Below, piece by piece: positions 6,445 through 16,228 of a DNA stretch of 64,000 nucleotides (position 1 is the stretch's first letter; each line of letters opens with the position of its first letter). Below the pieces are notes generated by a model. It was not told the DNA's origin, searched no databases, and was given only the letters and a program-made list of their open reading frames with translations. The DNA comes from Microbispora sp. NBC_01189 (GTDB lineage: Bacteria > Actinomycetota > Actinomycetes > Streptosporangiales > Streptosporangiaceae). Position numbers and translations under genes: made by a program. The stretch is taken from the NCBI RefSeq assembly GCF_036010665.1, contig NZ_CP108581.1:6753501-6817500 (forward strand), given 5' to 3'.

Positions 6445-9022
6445 CGCCCCGCCATCAGCGAGTGATCCCGCGGGCGATGTGCCGCCCGAGCGCCTCTCCC
6501 TGACCGAGGTCGCCAGCCACACCCGCCTGGAGGTGCTGCGGTCACTGGGCAGCGGGCCGGGCGGGCTGATGGAGGCTCGGGCCGAGGCACGCTTGTCGCT
6601 GCATGGGGAGAACACGCTTCCCGAGCGGCGGCCGGCCTCCTGGCCGCGGCGGTTCGTGCGCTGTCTGAAGGACCCTTTCACGCTGGTGCTGCTGTGTCTG
6701 GGGGTGGTGTCGGCGGTCATCGCCTCGTGGGGGACGGCCTGTGTCATCGTGATCCTGGTCGCCGTCACCTGCGTGCTGAGGTCCAACGGGGAGTACCGGG
6801 CAGACCGTTCCACCGCGGCTCTGCGTAAGCTCCTGGGCGTCACGGCGACGGTGCGGCGGCGGCCGGACGGGCGGGACGCGCCCGCGGAAAGGGAGATTCC
6901 CGCTGATCAGCTGGTCCCGGGCGATGTGATCAAACTGGGGCCGGGCGACCTGGTGCCCGCCGACGTGCGGCTGCTGCGCTCCAGCGGCCTGACGGTGCAC
7001 CAGGCGGCGCTGACCGGAGAGTCGGCTCCCGTGACCAAGCAGGCGGGCGACGTCCCCGGAGGTGCGGATGGGCACCTGTGCTGGCAGGGCAGCAGCGTGG
7101 CGTCCGGCAGCGCCCTCGCGGTGATCGTGGCCACGGGGGCCGACACCCGCTTCGCGGGCGTTCATCAGCAGAACACGCACAGGCTGTCGGCGTTCGACCG
7201 CTCGGTCAACGGGATCTCCTGGATCCTCGTACGGCTCATGCTGCTGGTTCCACCACTCGCCCTCGTGGCCAACGCCGTCTTCCGCGGACGAGGGCTGGAG
7301 GCGCTGCCGTTCTCGGTGGCGGTGGCGGTGGGGCTGACGCCGGAGATGCTGCCCGTCGTCGTCACCACGGCGCTGGCCAGGGGGTCAGCGGCCCTGGCCC
7401 GCACCCACGCCGTGATCGTCAAACGACTGCCCGCGCTGCACGACCTGGGCGCGATCGACGTCTTGTGCGTGGACAAGACCGGCACGCTCACCCAGGACCG
7501 GCCCCGGCTCGATCGCTGTGTGGATCACGACGGCCGCCCCGACCCCGCCGTGTTGCGCTGGGCCTCGGTCAACAGCTTCTGGACGCTGCAGCTCGCCGAT
7601 CTTCCGGCCGCCGACCCGCTGGACGAGGCGATCCTCGATGCGGAGCAGGATCTCGGTGACTACGAGGGGGTGGACGCGCTCGCCTTCGACCCCGTGCTGC
7701 GGATCTCCTGCGCCGTCGTGTCCCAACCCGCGCGCCGGGCCACACACCTGGTCGTCGTCAAGGGCGCCGTCGAGGACGTGCTGGGCCGCTGTGCGCGCAC
7801 CCGGGACGCGCCTTTGGACCCGATGGCGCGCCGGCGACTGCGGCGCCTCGCGGGGCGGCTGGCCGGCAAAGGGCTGCGGGTGCTCGCCGTGGCTCTCGCC
7901 GAGCGGTCCTACGTCCACCGCCTGGGCGATGAGCGTGGGCTGACCTTCCTGGGGTTCGTCGCGATGCGCGACACACTCGCGCCGCACGCGGCCCAGGCGC
8001 TGGCCGGCCTGGCTGAGCGCGGCGTCGCGGTCAAGGTCCTGACCGGAGATCATCCGGCCACCGCCGCCCGCGTCTGCCGGGAGCTGGGCCTGGACCCCGG
8101 TGACGTCGTGACCGGCCGGCACATCGACGGCCTGGCCGACACGGCGCTGGCCGACCTGGCCCGTCGCTCGACCGTCTTCGCCCGGTGCACAGCCGAGCAC
8201 AAGGCACGACTGGTCCGGGCGCTGCGGCTGGCGGGGCACACGACCGGCTTCCTCGGCGACGGGGTCAACGACCTGCCCGCCATGCGGGCGGCCGATGTGG
8301 GCGTCTGCCCGCGCGAAGCCGCCGACGTGACGCGCGAGGCCGCCGACGTGGTACTCGCCACCAAGGATCTGACCACCATCGGCGAGGGGATCGTCGTCGG
8401 GCGGCGCAGCACCGGCAACATCGCGGCCTATCTGCGGGTCGCGCTGTCGTCCAACGCCGGCAACGTGATCGCGATGCTCGCGGCGGGGCTGTTGCTGCCC
8501 TTCCTGCCCATGCTGCCCGCCCAGGTCCTGGTACAGAATCTCTGCTTCGACGCCGCCCAGTTGGCCTTCGCCTTCGACCGGGCGGATCCCGGCATCGCGC
8601 GGCGCCCGGTCCGGGTGCGCCCGCGAGAACTCCTGCGGTTCGTCGCCGCCTTCGGCGCACTCAACGCCGTGGCGGACCTGGCCACGTTCGCCGCGCTGAT
8701 ATGGGCCTTCCCCGAGGCCGTCACGCCGAGCGGGCAGTCCGCCTTCCACAGCGGGTGGCTGACCGAGAACCTGCTCACCCAGGCTCTGGTCATGCTGCTG
8801 CTTCGCCCCGGCCGGCACGTCTCCCGCCCGCTCAAGGCGGCGACCGGAGCGCTGGCCTGCCTGAGCCTGCTGTTGCCGCTCTCACCGGCAGCGGCCGCGC
8901 TCGGGCTGACCACGCTGCCGATCGCCTACTACCTGCTTCTCGCGGCCGTGATCGCCCTGTACGGCGGAGCGATATGGACGCTCAGCCGTACGAGAGATCG
9001 GTGCGGGGACCGCCGGCCTTGA
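6428..9022 (+). CDS. P-type ATPase, magnesium-transporting (P3B/MgtA-like)
   Basis: An 864-residue ion pump from GTG 6428 (GAGGGG just upstream; start uncertain by about ten residues). Visible landmarks: LTGESAPV in the actuator domain, SVAVAVGLTPEMLPVVV in the M4 region, the phosphorylation motif DKTGTLT with Asp near residue 349, TGDHPATA, and GDGVNDLPA. The segment around VIVKRLPALHDLGAIDVLC matches MgtA-type magnesium ATPases, and no N-terminal metal-binding domain or CPC motif of heavy-metal pumps is present. The ligand could be Mg2+ or another divalent ion. Control by an ArsR protein, not a magnesium-sensing leader, is unusual for MgtA. Confidence 0.9.
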   Translation: MVWAPDAPPSASDPAGDVPPERLSLTEVASHTRLEVLRSLGSGPGGLMEARAEARLSLHGENTLPERRPASWPRRFVRCLKDPFTLVLLCLGVVSAVIASWGTACVIVILVAVTCVLRSNGEYRADRSTAALRKLLGVTATVRRRPDGRDAPAEREIPADQLVPGDVIKLGPGDLVPADVRLLRSSGLTVHQAALTGESAPVTKQAGDVPGGADGHLCWQGSSVASGSALAVIVATGADTRFAGVHQQNTHRLSAFDRSVNGISWILVRLMLLVPPLALVANAVFRGRGLEALPFSVAVAVGLTPEMLPVVVTTALARGSAALARTHAVIVKRLPALHDLGAIDVLCVDKTGTLTQDRPRLDRCVDHDGRPDPAVLRWASVNSFWTLQLADLPAADPLDEAILDAEQDLGDYEGVDALAFDPVLRISCAVVSQPARRATHLVVVKGAVEDVLGRCARTRDAPLDPMARRRLRRLAGRLAGKGLRVLAVALAERSYVHRLGDERGLTFLGFVAMRDTLAPHAAQALAGLAERGVAVKVLTGDHPATAARVCRELGLDPGDVVTGRHIDGLADTALADLARRSTVFARCTAEHKARLVRALRLAGHTTGFLGDGVNDLPAMRAADVGVCPREAADVTREAADVVLATKDLTTIGEGIVVGRRSTGNIAAYLRVALSSNAGNVIAMLAAGLLLPFLPMLPAQVLVQNLCFDAAQLAFAFDRADPGIARRPVRVRPRELLRFVAAFGALNAVADLATFAALIWAFPEAVTPSGQSAFHSGWLTENLLTQALVMLLLRPGRHVSRPLKAATGALACLSLLLPLSPAAAALGLTTLPIAYYLLLAAVIALYGGAIWTLSRTRDRCGDRRP

Positions 9023-9059
9023 GCGCGCCCCACAAGCAGGTCGGCGTCAGGGTGCGCTC
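9021..9059 (+). terminator. Hairpin at the end of the P-type ATPase gene
   Basis: GAGCGCGCCC (9021-9030) pairs with GGGTGCGCTC (9050-9059), allowing one G-U pair, and begins within the stop codon. There is no U-tract, as is common in actinobacteria, so it is only a probable terminator. Confidence 0.45.
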
Positions 9060-9081
9060 ACCCCTGCTCCCGCGATCAGCG

Positions 9082-9110
9082 GTTATATAGTTGCGCAATG
9101 CAGCAAGTGA
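9082..9110. promoter_or_regulatory. AT-rich dyad before the small membrane protein
   Basis: An AT-rich island (TTATATAG) carries the perfect 8-bp palindrome TTGCGCAA at 9091-9098, and TTGC (9091-9094) also pairs with GCAA at 9103-9106. A second TGCGCAA lies at 9428-9434. ArsR-family sites are short dyads of this kind, so the nearby regulator at 6091 is one candidate; nothing in the sequence proves it. Confidence 0.35.
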
Positions 9111-9138
9111 CATATCGCCGAAACAGCAAGGGCGGGAC

Positions 9139-9255
9139 ATGCGGGCAGGGGCGCGCTCCCGAGGCGGGACGCAACGGATCGTCGTTCTCATGCTGTGGGC
9201 ACTGGTGTCCCTGCTGGATCTGTATCAGCTGTACGAACACGCCGTGATCGGCTGA
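9139..9255 (+). CDS. Putative 38-residue single-span membrane protein
   Basis: A short frame encodes a basic N-terminus (MRAGARSRGGTQR) and one hydrophobic helix (IVVLMLWALVSLLDLYQLY). AAGGGCGGGAC upstream is a passable ribosome site, and third positions are about 80 % G/C, like the neighbours. Small single-span proteins are sometimes accessory subunits of P-type ATPases or channels, and this one sits between a P-type ATPase and an ion-channel gene. I do not recognise a family. Confidence 0.5.
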   Translation: MRAGARSRGGTQRIVVLMLWALVSLLDLYQLYEHAVIG

Positions 9256-9722
9256 GCCGCCACAGGCAGGGCGGGTCGAACTCGGTGTAGCAGTCCATGA
9301 ACCCGCCCTCGCCGGCGCAGCGCCGGTTCGCGCCGCCACGCGGTCATGACGGTGGCGATCGACAGGAGATCGTGCGCTCGCCCCGTTCATGGTTTCAGCA
9401 GGCTTCCTCCGGGGTCCATTGCTTTGATGCGCAACTGTGCGATTATCCTCCATCTGACGTAATGATCGCGGATTCGGTGGACCCGGGGCAGAGTGCGGAG
9501 AACGGACCATGACAGCGGAGGCAGAGGCAGCGGCGGGCCGCTTATCCCTGGAGAGGGTCGTCCCGTCGCTGATCTCGCCGGCGCCGGCGGCCGTGCTCAT
9601 CTCCTTTCTGCCGCGCATCGCCGGAGACGCCTGAGGTGAGCTCGGCGACCGCCTGTCGCGGGCCGGCCGGGGCGCGATGGCCCCCACATCCGGGAGTTCC
9701 TGCTCGACCTGCGCCGCTCCAC
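9256..9722. other. Non-coding stretch between the small ORF and the channel gene
   Basis: No convincing gene is present; the open frames on both strands lack ribosome sites and family features. It holds an AT-richer spot at 9421-9450 with the TGCGCAACTGTGCG element. The frame around 9680-9725 (HIREFLLDLRRSTIA) looks protein-like and could be a short remnant of a lost gene. Confidence 0.4.
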
Positions 9723-9755
9723 CATCGCGACCACTCGTACCAAGTGGTCGCGATG
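9723..9755. repeat. Perfect 13-bp inverted repeat upstream of the channel gene
   Basis: CATCGCGACCACT (9723-9735) and its exact complement (9743-9755) flank a 7-base loop and end 45 bases before the channel start codon. It may be an operator or a leader hairpin. No U-tract follows. Confidence 0.7.
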
Positions 9756-9800
9756 CGAGCGAGACGGTAAAACCGGCCACGGGAAGGGACTGCGGCGGAG

Positions 9801-11666
9801 ATGAGCTGGCGTGACCGGCTGCGGTACTGGTTCGACGGCACGATGGATCGCGGGACGCCCGCGCTGATCGGGTGGCTGGGGCTGGCGTCCGCGGCACTGG
9901 TCGCTCTGGTCACCGTCTTTGTGGTCGTTCTGACCGACGGGGACACCGAGGCCAGCGGCGGCTGGCTGGGAGTGGCCTGGATGAGCCTGCTGCGAACGCT
10001 CGACCCGGGCACGATGGGCGGCGACGAGGGCAGTCCGGTGTTCCTGGGCCTGATGCTGACGGTCACGATCGGCGGCATCTTCATCGTGAGCGCGCTCATC
10101 GGTGTGCTCACGACCGGCCTGGAGAACAAGATCACCCAGTTGCGCAAGGGCCGGTCGCGGCTCATCGAACGCGACCACACCATCGTGCTGGGCTGGTCGG
10201 AGCAGGTGTTCACGGTCGTCGAAGAACTGGTCACGGCCAACCAGAGCGAGCGGCGCTCATGCGTGGTCATTCTGGCCGATCAGGACAAGGTGGATATGGA
10301 GGATCAGATCCGCGCCCGGATCCCCGAAACCGGTCACACCCGTGTCATCTGCCGCTCCGGCAGCCCACTCAAACGCGCGGACCTGGAACTGGTGAGCCCG
10401 GACACCGCCAAGTCGATCATGGTGTTGCCGCCGCAGCATGAGGACGCCGACATCGACGTCATCAAAACGCTGCTGCTGCTGAACAATCGGCCGTGGGGTC
10501 CTGCCCGGCCGCACGTGGTGGCCGCGGTGCGGACGTCGGGGAACCTGGCAGCGGCCCGGCTGGCCGGCGGCGATGCGGCACTGATCGTCGACGGCGACGA
10601 CATCGCCATCCGACTGGTGGTGCAGTCCCACCGGGAGGCCGGCCTGTCCACTGTCTGCACCGAATTGCTCAGCTTCGCCGGCAACGAGTTCTACATGAGG
10701 TCCGAACCTCGGCTGACCGGGGCCACCTACGGCGACGCGCTCAGCGCCTACGAGCTCGGTATCCCCGTCGGCATCCGCAAACGCGACGGCAGGGCACTGG
10801 TCAACCCCCCGATGGACACCCGTGTCGAGAAGGGCGACCAGCTGATCCTGCTCGCCGAGGACGACCTGTTGATCCGCCTGGCCGGCGCCCGTCCCCCCGT
10901 CGTCGAGGCGGCGGTGGTCTCGGCCGTCGACCAGCGGCGGACGCCCGATCGCACGTTGCTGGTCGGCTGGAACTCCCGAGGGGAGCGCATCATCGACCTG
11001 CTGGACCGTCTCGCCGAGCCGGGCTCCACCCTGGACGTCGCCGCGCCGCAGCGACCGACCGAGTCCGTCGACGCTGACCGAGTGAACCTCACGGTCGGCT
11101 ACAAGCCCTGCGAGCCGACCAGCAGGCGATCACTGGAAACCCTCGGCCTCGGCACCTACAAGCACATCGTGGTGCTGTCGAACGAGTCCGTCGAGCCCGG
11201 CCACGCCGACGACCGAAGCCTCGTCACCCTGCTCCACCTGCGCGACATCGAGGTGCGGCTCGGCGATCCGTACTCGATCATCACCGAGATGAACGACGAC
11301 CGCAACCGCGAGGTCGCCCAGGTGACCAAGGCGGACGACTTCATCGTCAGCAGCAAGCTGATCAGCCTGCTGCTGACCCAGCTCAGCGAGAACCCGCACC
11401 TGCACGAAGTCTTCGCCGACCTGTTCGACCCCTCTGGATCAGAGATCTATCTCAAGCCCGCGCCGTGCTACCTCGCTCCCGGCAAGGAGGCGAACTTCGC
11501 GACGGTCATCGAAGCCGCCCGCGGCAGGGGAGAGACCGCGATCGGGTACCGGATCCAGCGAGCCGGCAAGGAGGCACCCGGCTACGGAGTCGTCCTCAAC
11601 CCGCCCAAGACCCTACCCCTCACCCTGGACCCGGAGGACAAGGTCATCGTGGTCGCCGAATCCTGA
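9801..11666 (+). CDS. CASTOR/POLLUX-like ion channel with RCK-type domains
   Basis: A 621-residue membrane protein. The N-terminal part has two or three helices (TPALIGWLGLASAALVALVTV, GLMLTVTIGGIFIVSALIGVL in pieces) around a pore-like loop, LRTLDPGTMGGDEGS, resembling the filter region of plant CASTOR/POLLUX channels. The cytosolic part starts ENKITQLRKGRSRLIE and contains two tandem Rossmann-like regulator domains (HTIVLGWSEQVFTVVEEL near residue 130; TLLVGWNSRGERIIDLL near residue 390). Bacterial members are presumed K+ or cation channels gated by cytosolic ligands. It is monocistronic, with a 13-bp inverted repeat in its leader region. The ion is not determined. Confidence 0.85.
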   Translation: MSWRDRLRYWFDGTMDRGTPALIGWLGLASAALVALVTVFVVVLTDGDTEASGGWLGVAWMSLLRTLDPGTMGGDEGSPVFLGLMLTVTIGGIFIVSALIGVLTTGLENKITQLRKGRSRLIERDHTIVLGWSEQVFTVVEELVTANQSERRSCVVILADQDKVDMEDQIRARIPETGHTRVICRSGSPLKRADLELVSPDTAKSIMVLPPQHEDADIDVIKTLLLLNNRPWGPARPHVVAAVRTSGNLAAARLAGGDAALIVDGDDIAIRLVVQSHREAGLSTVCTELLSFAGNEFYMRSEPRLTGATYGDALSAYELGIPVGIRKRDGRALVNPPMDTRVEKGDQLILLAEDDLLIRLAGARPPVVEAAVVSAVDQRRTPDRTLLVGWNSRGERIIDLLDRLAEPGSTLDVAAPQRPTESVDADRVNLTVGYKPCEPTSRRSLETLGLGTYKHIVVLSNESVEPGHADDRSLVTLLHLRDIEVRLGDPYSIITEMNDDRNREVAQVTKADDFIVSSKLISLLLTQLSENPHLHEVFADLFDPSGSEIYLKPAPCYLAPGKEANFATVIEAARGRGETAIGYRIQRAGKEAPGYGVVLNPPKTLPLTLDPEDKVIVVAES

Positions 11667-11782
11667 CCCGGCGGCCCGCACGCTCGTGGAGACCGGCTCA
11701 GATCCAAACGCCCAGCGCACCTCATTCGGCATAGCTGGAGCACCGGCCCGGCAACCCCATGGCCAGGAAGAGCCCTCGCGCC

Positions 11783-11811
11783 TAAAATTGGGACAAGCGT
11801 ACCGCTTTGTC
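11783..11811 (+). promoter_or_regulatory. Promoter with candidate TetR operator for the SMR gene
   Basis: A -10-like TAAAAT (11783-11788) is followed by an inverted repeat, GACAAGCG (11792-11799) with CGCTTTGTC (11803-11811; one bulged A). A repressor bound here would cover the transcription start of the exporter gene at 11826. The TetR gene at 12267 is the natural candidate regulator. Confidence 0.5.
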
Positions 11812-11825
11812 TGTGAGGTTCCTCC

Positions 11826-12149
11826 ATGGCCTGGCTCCTGCTCGCCGCCGCGATCGCCTCGGAGGTCCTGGCCACCTCCGCGCTCAAACTCAGCGACGGC
11901 CTCACCCGCTGGGGCTGGACCATCGTGGTCGCCGGCGGATACATCGCCTCGTTCATCCTGCTCGCCTGGGCGCTCAAACTCCGCATGCCCGTCGGCATGG
12001 CGTACGCGGTGTGGGCGGGCACCGGAACCGCGGCGATCGCGCTGATCGGCGCGCTCTTCCTCGGCGAGCACATGAACCTGATGAAGATCGCGGGTATCAC
12101 CCTGATCATCGCCGGGGTGGCCGTGCTCAACCTCGCCGGCGCGCACTGA
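11826..12149 (+). CDS. Small multidrug resistance (SMR) exporter, EmrE/Qac type
   Basis: A 107-residue four-helix membrane protein. Glu13 in AAIASEVLATSALK corresponds to the essential Glu14 of EmrE; LKLSDGLTRW, a helix-2 segment beginning YIASF, and PVGMAYAVWAGTG match the proton-coupled cationic-drug exporters of the SMR family. The helix-2 and helix-1 signatures favour the Qac subtype over the guanidinium exporter (Gdx) subtype. It would act as a dual-topology dimer in the cytoplasmic membrane. The ATG follows GAGGTTCCTCC. A TetR gene follows 117 bases downstream on the same strand. Confidence 0.92.
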   Translation: MAWLLLAAAIASEVLATSALKLSDGLTRWGWTIVVAGGYIASFILLAWALKLRMPVGMAYAVWAGTGTAAIALIGALFLGEHMNLMKIAGITLIIAGVAVLNLAGAH

Positions 12150-12200
12150 TCGTTTGACCCCGGCTCCGGGTGCCGGTAAGGGTGGGTCCGGACGGTTCCC

Positions 12201-12216
12201 GGGTTCCTCGGAACCC
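12201..12216. repeat. Short perfect dyad between the SMR and TetR genes
   Basis: GGGTTCC and GGAACCC (12201-12207, 12210-12216) flank two bases. It could terminate the SMR transcript or act as a TetR operator; it lies 50 bases before the TetR start. Confidence 0.4.
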
Positions 12217-12266
12217 GCACGTTCCGACAATCCGTGAATCCCGACAAGCCGGGGGAGGACCACCGC

Positions 12267-12881
12267 GTGCCCGACCAGGACCGGGGATCCTCAGCCCGGC
12301 GGCCGCAGCAGCGGGCCCTACGCCGGCGGGAGGCGCTGCTCGACGCGGCGGTCGACCTGCTCGGCGAGGGCGGCTTCGCCGCGGTCACCCACCGCGCGGT
12401 GGCCAGGCGGGCCGCTCTTCCACTCGCCGCCACCTCCTACTACTTCTCCTGCCGCGACCAGCTGCTGGCCGAGGCGTTCGCGCTGCTCGTCGAGCGCGAG
12501 CTCACCCGCATGCGCGCCGCCGTACGGCAGCCGGCGGACCGTTCGGCCGCCGCGGTCGCCGCGGCCCTCACCGACGTGTACGCCGCGGACCGGCTGCGCG
12601 AGCTCGGACTGTGGGAGCTGTACCTGCAGGCCGGCCGCGACCCGGCGCTGCAGGCCGTCGCCCGCGCCTGGACCGACGGCTGCGACGAGATCGTCGCCTC
12701 CGCGCTGCGCGGCGCGGGCTGTCCCTGCGGTCGTTCCGAGGTCCGATTCGTCGCGGCGTTGTTGTCCGGACTGTGGGTGGAGGACGTCGTCGAGGCCCGC
12801 GCCGACTCGCGGGACCGCGCCCGCGACGCCGTCACCCGCGCACTGACCACGCTCCAGACTCCCGCCGGAGGAGACTCATGA
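12267..12881 (+). CDS. TetR-family transcriptional regulator
   Basis: A 204-residue regulator. GTG 12267 is preferred because GGGGGAGGA lies seven bases upstream; an earlier in-frame GTG at 12234 would add 11 residues. The HTH is in residues 20-65 (LLDAAVDLLGEGGFAAVTHR, then LAATSYYFSCRDQLLAEAF). The C-terminal ligand domain carries Cys residues (GAGCPCGRSE). The stop overlaps the ATG of the DUF952 gene. It probably represses the SMR exporter upstream and may also control the coupled DUF952 gene. Confidence 0.88.
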   Translation: MPDQDRGSSARRPQQRALRRREALLDAAVDLLGEGGFAAVTHRAVARRAALPLAATSYYFSCRDQLLAEAFALLVERELTRMRAAVRQPADRSAAAVAAALTDVYAADRLRELGLWELYLQAGRDPALQAVARAWTDGCDEIVASALRGAGCPCGRSEVRFVAALLSGLWVEDVVEARADSRDRARDAVTRALTTLQTPAGGDS

Positions 12882-13195
12882 TCCTTCACCTCGCGCTGGC
12901 CGCCGACTGGGACGCCGCCGTCGCCGTCGGCGAATACCGCGTCTCCACCCTCGGCATGACCCTGGAGGAGGAGGGCTTCGTCCACGCCTGCTCCGATCTG
13001 CTCCAGCTGCGTGGCGTGGCCGGCCGCTACTACGGTCAGGTCACCGAACCGCTGGTGGTGCTGGAGATCGACGAGGAGCGGCTCGGCTGCCCGGTCAGGC
13101 TGGAGGTGCCCGAAGGCGCGGGGGAGGCGTTCCCCCACATCTACGGGCCGATCCCGGTGACCGCAGTGGTCGCCGTCACGCCCTTCACCCGGTGA
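12878..13195 (+). CDS. DUF952 family protein
   Basis: A 105-residue cytosolic protein, translationally coupled to the TetR gene by an ATGA overlap. It shows the DUF952 features: the start ILHLALAADWDAA, the EEEGFVHACSD block, the segment VVLEIDEERL, and PHIYGPIPVTAVV at the end. The conserved EGFVHAC motif suggests a ligand or nucleotide site, but no activity is established for the family. GGAGGAGACTC before the ATG is a strong ribosome site. Confidence 0.88.
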   Translation: MILHLALAADWDAAVAVGEYRVSTLGMTLEEEGFVHACSDLLQLRGVAGRYYGQVTEPLVVLEIDEERLGCPVRLEVPEGAGEAFPHIYGPIPVTAVVAVTPFTR

Positions 13196-13343
13196 ACCCG
13201 CCCCTCACGGACGGCACGGCGACGGCACGGTGTTCCCGGAGCGGTGTGATCTTTTGAAGTGGTGGTTCGGGGCGGCGGTTCCTGTGGCCGCGTGTCCGAT
13301 TCGTTCAAGACGCCGCGCCCACCCGCCGTCTACCGTGAGCGCC

Positions 13344-13742
13344 ATGACACCCTCGTTCGACCTCATTGGCCTTGTTGTGGCCGACATGGCCGCCTCCCTG
13401 GCCTTCTACCGTCGGCTGGGCCTGGACATCCCTCCGTCGGCGGACACCGAGCCCCATGCCGAGGTGACCCTCGGCGGAGGGCTCCGCCTCGCCTGGGACA
13501 CCGTCGACACCATCCGGTCCTTCGACCCCGCGTGGAAACCCGCCGCGGGCGGCCCGAGGATGTCCCTCGCCTTCCGCTGCGACGGCCCCCGAGAGGTCGA
13601 CCGCCTGTACGCCGACCTGGTCGAGGCGGGCTACCCGGGGCACCTGCCGCCGTGGGACGCCTTCTGGGGGCAGCGTTACGCCGTCCTCCACGACCCGGAC
13701 GGCAACGGCGTCGACCTGTTCGCGCCGCTGCCCGGCGTTTGA
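13344..13742 (+). CDS. VOC-superfamily (glyoxalase/bleomycin-resistance-like) protein
   Basis: A 132-residue protein with the beta-alpha-beta-beta-beta repeats of the vicinal-oxygen-chelate fold: FDLIGLVVADMAASLAFYRR, EVTLGGGLRLAW, and the C-terminal FWGQRYAVLHDPDGNGVDLF. Expected metal positions are incomplete: an early His is replaced (LIGLVV), while Glu in HAEV may remain. It may therefore bind a ligand without catalysis. The ATG sits seven bases after a TACCGT -10 box, so the transcript is probably leaderless. Ends convergent with the AraC-type gene. Confidence 0.8.
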   Translation: MTPSFDLIGLVVADMAASLAFYRRLGLDIPPSADTEPHAEVTLGGGLRLAWDTVDTIRSFDPAWKPAAGGPRMSLAFRCDGPREVDRLYADLVEAGYPGHLPPWDAFWGQRYAVLHDPDGNGVDLFAPLPGV

Positions 13743-13865
13743 CCACGCCCTGCATGTACTGACCACGCTTCGCGTCCGGTGCCTGCCCGTACTCCGCACG
13801 GGCGCTCCCTCGGAACGAGCCGCCACCAGCGACCACCGGCCCGGGATCAGGCTCTGTGACGCGGC

Positions 13866-14603
13866 TCAGCGGGTCAGCTCGCCCAGGGTGGCACCGGTCA
13901 GCGCCTTCACTTCCCGCGCGAGATGGGCCTGATCGGCGTATCCGGCAGCGTCGGCCACCGCGGCGTAGGGCACACCCCGGCGGGCCAGGGCCAGGGCGCG
14001 GTTCATCCGGAGGATCCGGCCGAGCGTCTTCGGGCCGTATCCGAAGGCGTCCAGGCACCGGCGGTGCAGTTGCCGCACTCCGAGCCCCGCACCTGCCGCG
14101 ACCTCCGCGACCGGCAGGCCCGCACGGACCCCGCCCACCACGGCAGAGATGAGCGCGGCGGAGGCGGGCGCGGTGCCGACCGGGCTCCCGGCCGCGCGGA
14201 TCCGGCTCAGCGCCGCCTCCTCGAGGACCACGCCGGGGTCGGCGGCCTCGGCGGCCCGCTCCGACAACCGCCGCGCCTCGGCCCCCGGCCACACCTCGGC
14301 CAGCGGCACCCGCCGGTCGCGCACCTCGTGGGCGGCCACGCCAAGGATCCCCGGCGCGGTGCCGGGGCCGAAACGCAGCCCCACATATCGGCTGCCCGCA
14401 CGATCACGCACCAGGTGCGCCGCGGTGTCCGGCCCGGCCACCAGCAACGTGCCGTCCATCCAGATCAGATCCATGCAGCCGTCGGGCAGCACCCGCCGGA
14501 CCGGCGGGGGACCGGGATCAGGAGCGGAACCGTGAGCGGAGCCGGGGGTGTCCTGCCACCACAGCACCGCCCCCGGAAACCGCGCCCGTCTCTCCTCGTA
14601 CAC
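13866..14603 (-). CDS. AraC-family transcriptional regulator
   Basis: A 245-residue protein from a GTG start. The N-terminal half contains the DUF6597-like sensor region (LPDGCMDLIWMDGTLLVAGP), common in actinobacterial AraC proteins linked to VOC genes. The C-terminal half has the two HTH motifs: VAEVAAGAGLGVRQLHRRC and VPYAAVADAAGYADQAHLAR. The convergent VOC gene ends 123 bases away and may be related in function. Ligand and targets are unknown. Confidence 0.88.
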   Translation of the reverse strand: MYEERRARFPGAVLWWQDTPGSAHGSAPDPGPPPVRRVLPDGCMDLIWMDGTLLVAGPDTAAHLVRDRAGSRYVGLRFGPGTAPGILGVAAHEVRDRRVPLAEVWPGAEARRLSERAAEAADPGVVLEEAALSRIRAAGSPVGTAPASAALISAVVGGVRAGLPVAEVAAGAGLGVRQLHRRCLDAFGYGPKTLGRILRMNRALALARRGVPYAAVADAAGYADQAHLAREVKALTGATLGELTR

Positions 14604-14672
14604 CCGGCAATCATCCCCCTCACCCGCTCGGCACTGCCATCGGAGCCCCGCGGAGTGGGAGGGCGACAGGGG

Positions 14673-16199
<1,527 letters not shown>

Positions 16200-16228
16200 T
16201 CAGACACCACGCAGAAAGAGAGATCGCG

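Noticed and set aside
9297-9512. A 71-codon frame before the channel gene
   Set aside because: No ribosome site, no family, and weak codon bias; it crosses AT-rich regulatory-looking sequence.
9510-9572. Short frame starting MTAEAEAAAG
   Set aside because: It stops after about 20 codons and has no homology-like features.
11760-11825. Possible guanidine riboswitch before the SMR gene
   Set aside because: The mini-ykkC pair of ACGR-loop hairpins and the ykkC core are absent; the exporter is of the Qac subtype and a simple operator dyad explains the structure.
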